Origin: CAZAPZ01 sp964487285
GTDB taxonomy: Bacteria > Campylobacterota_A > Desulfurellia > JAADFJ01
Assembly (NCBI GenBank): GCA_964487285.1
Contig: CAZAPZ010000093.1
Location: forward strand, 1-6,219
Length of the DNA stretch: 6,219 nucleotides
Direction: 5' to 3'
Shown: one piece after another, positions 6,113-6,219 of the stretch
Numbering within the stretch: position 1 is the stretch's first letter
How the letters are laid out: the number at the start of each line of letters is the position of its first letter
Notes under the pieces: generated by a model
The model's input: the letters and a program-made list of their open reading frames with translations, nothing else
Database searches by the model: none
What the model was told of the DNA's origin: nothing
Translations under genes and position numbers: made by a program

Positions 6113-6118
6113 ACAATT
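6104..6118. promoter_or_regulatory. Palindrome over the -35 box
   Basis: AATTGT-CAA-ACAATT is a perfect inverted repeat with 6-base arms that covers the whole -35 hexamer of the small membrane gene. A dimeric repressor bound here would block the promoter. I cannot name the regulator. Confidence 0.35.
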
Positions 6119-6133
6119 TTTTAATATGTACGC

Positions 6134-6173
6134 GCAAAGTTGTAATGTCCTAAATGAGCAAAGTAGAAATGTT
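6134..6173 (+). repeat. Two direct repeats with 24-base period
   Basis: GCAAAGTTGTAATGTC (6134-6149) and GCAAAGTAGAAATGTT (6158-6173) agree at 13 of 16 positions and start 24 bases apart. Multiple short direct repeats of this kind mark the ends of IS21-like transposons, where they bind the transposase. Confidence 0.5.
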
Positions 6174-6195
6174 CGCTTTTTAAATTATCCTCTCA

Positions 6196-6219
6196 ATTGG
6201 CAGATTCTTATCTGCCAAT
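6196..6219. repeat. Perfect 10-bp inverted repeat at window edge
   Basis: ATTGGCAGAT and ATCTGCCAAT pair perfectly around the loop TCTT. The preceding A at 6195 may extend the stem beyond the edge. With no sequence after it I cannot tell whether a T-run follows. It could be a terminator for a gene to the right or part of the transposon end. Confidence 0.5.

Larger units (their letters stand above)
6127..6219 (+). mobile_element. Possible IS21-like transposon end (partial)
   Basis: The direct repeats at 6134-6173 and a preceding TGTACGCGC (from 6127) would fit the left terminus of an IS21-type element that begins with TG and continues off the right edge. No transposase or helper ATPase codons are visible in the window, so this rests on the repeats alone. 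The element could also point the other way or be a remnant. Confidence 0.35.

Overview
The window reads as chromosomal DNA of a low-GC bacterium with densely packed genes and ordinary AGGA/GGAG-type ribosome binding sites. It holds five protein genes. The genes suggest an organism that oxidises lactate through the oxygen-sensitive-looking LutABC iron-sulfur complex and copes with acid using glutamate decarboxylase. The sequence alone does not fix the taxon. A low-GC anaerobic or acid-tolerant Gram-negative is my guess, not a demonstration.

Layout. Bases 1-60 look like the end of an insertion sequence whose outward promoter fires off the left edge. Bases 85-2657 (minus strand) are a compact lutA-lutB-lutC operon with two 8-base gene overlaps. 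A consensus-like promoter (-35 at 2739-2744, -10 at 2716-2721) carries a palindrome in its spacer. Bases 2658-3113 are a 456-base divergent intergenic region. It holds that promoter, a GC-rich island of unknown origin, a cluster of ATCAA/TTGAT half-sites and an unusual leader in front of the next operon. Bases 3114-5718 (plus strand) are a two-gene operon: a 12-helix MFS permease that starts with TTG, followed one base later by a complete glutamate decarboxylase (GadB type). Bases 5719-5842 are a convergent gap without a clear terminator. Bases 5843-6049 (minus) encode a 68-residue membrane protein with its own good promoter. Bases 6120-6219 carry two 24-base-phased direct repeats of the kind found at IS21-like transposon ends, then a perfect 10-bp hairpin at the window edge.

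How the parts may work together. LutABC oxidises lactate to pyruvate and passes electrons to the respiratory chain. GadB consumes a cytoplasmic proton for each glutamate turned into GABA. The known E. coli system needs GadC, an APC-family glutamate/GABA antiporter. Here an MFS permease takes that place in the operon. Its central loop holds eight histidines within 41 residues, which would suit a pH-gated carrier. The permease/decarboxylase pair, its short-ORF and hairpin leader, and the likely mobile-element ends on both sides are the parts most worth a second look. Nothing here is clearly a wholly new system; the strongest candidate is an alternative acid-resistance module built on an MFS carrier.
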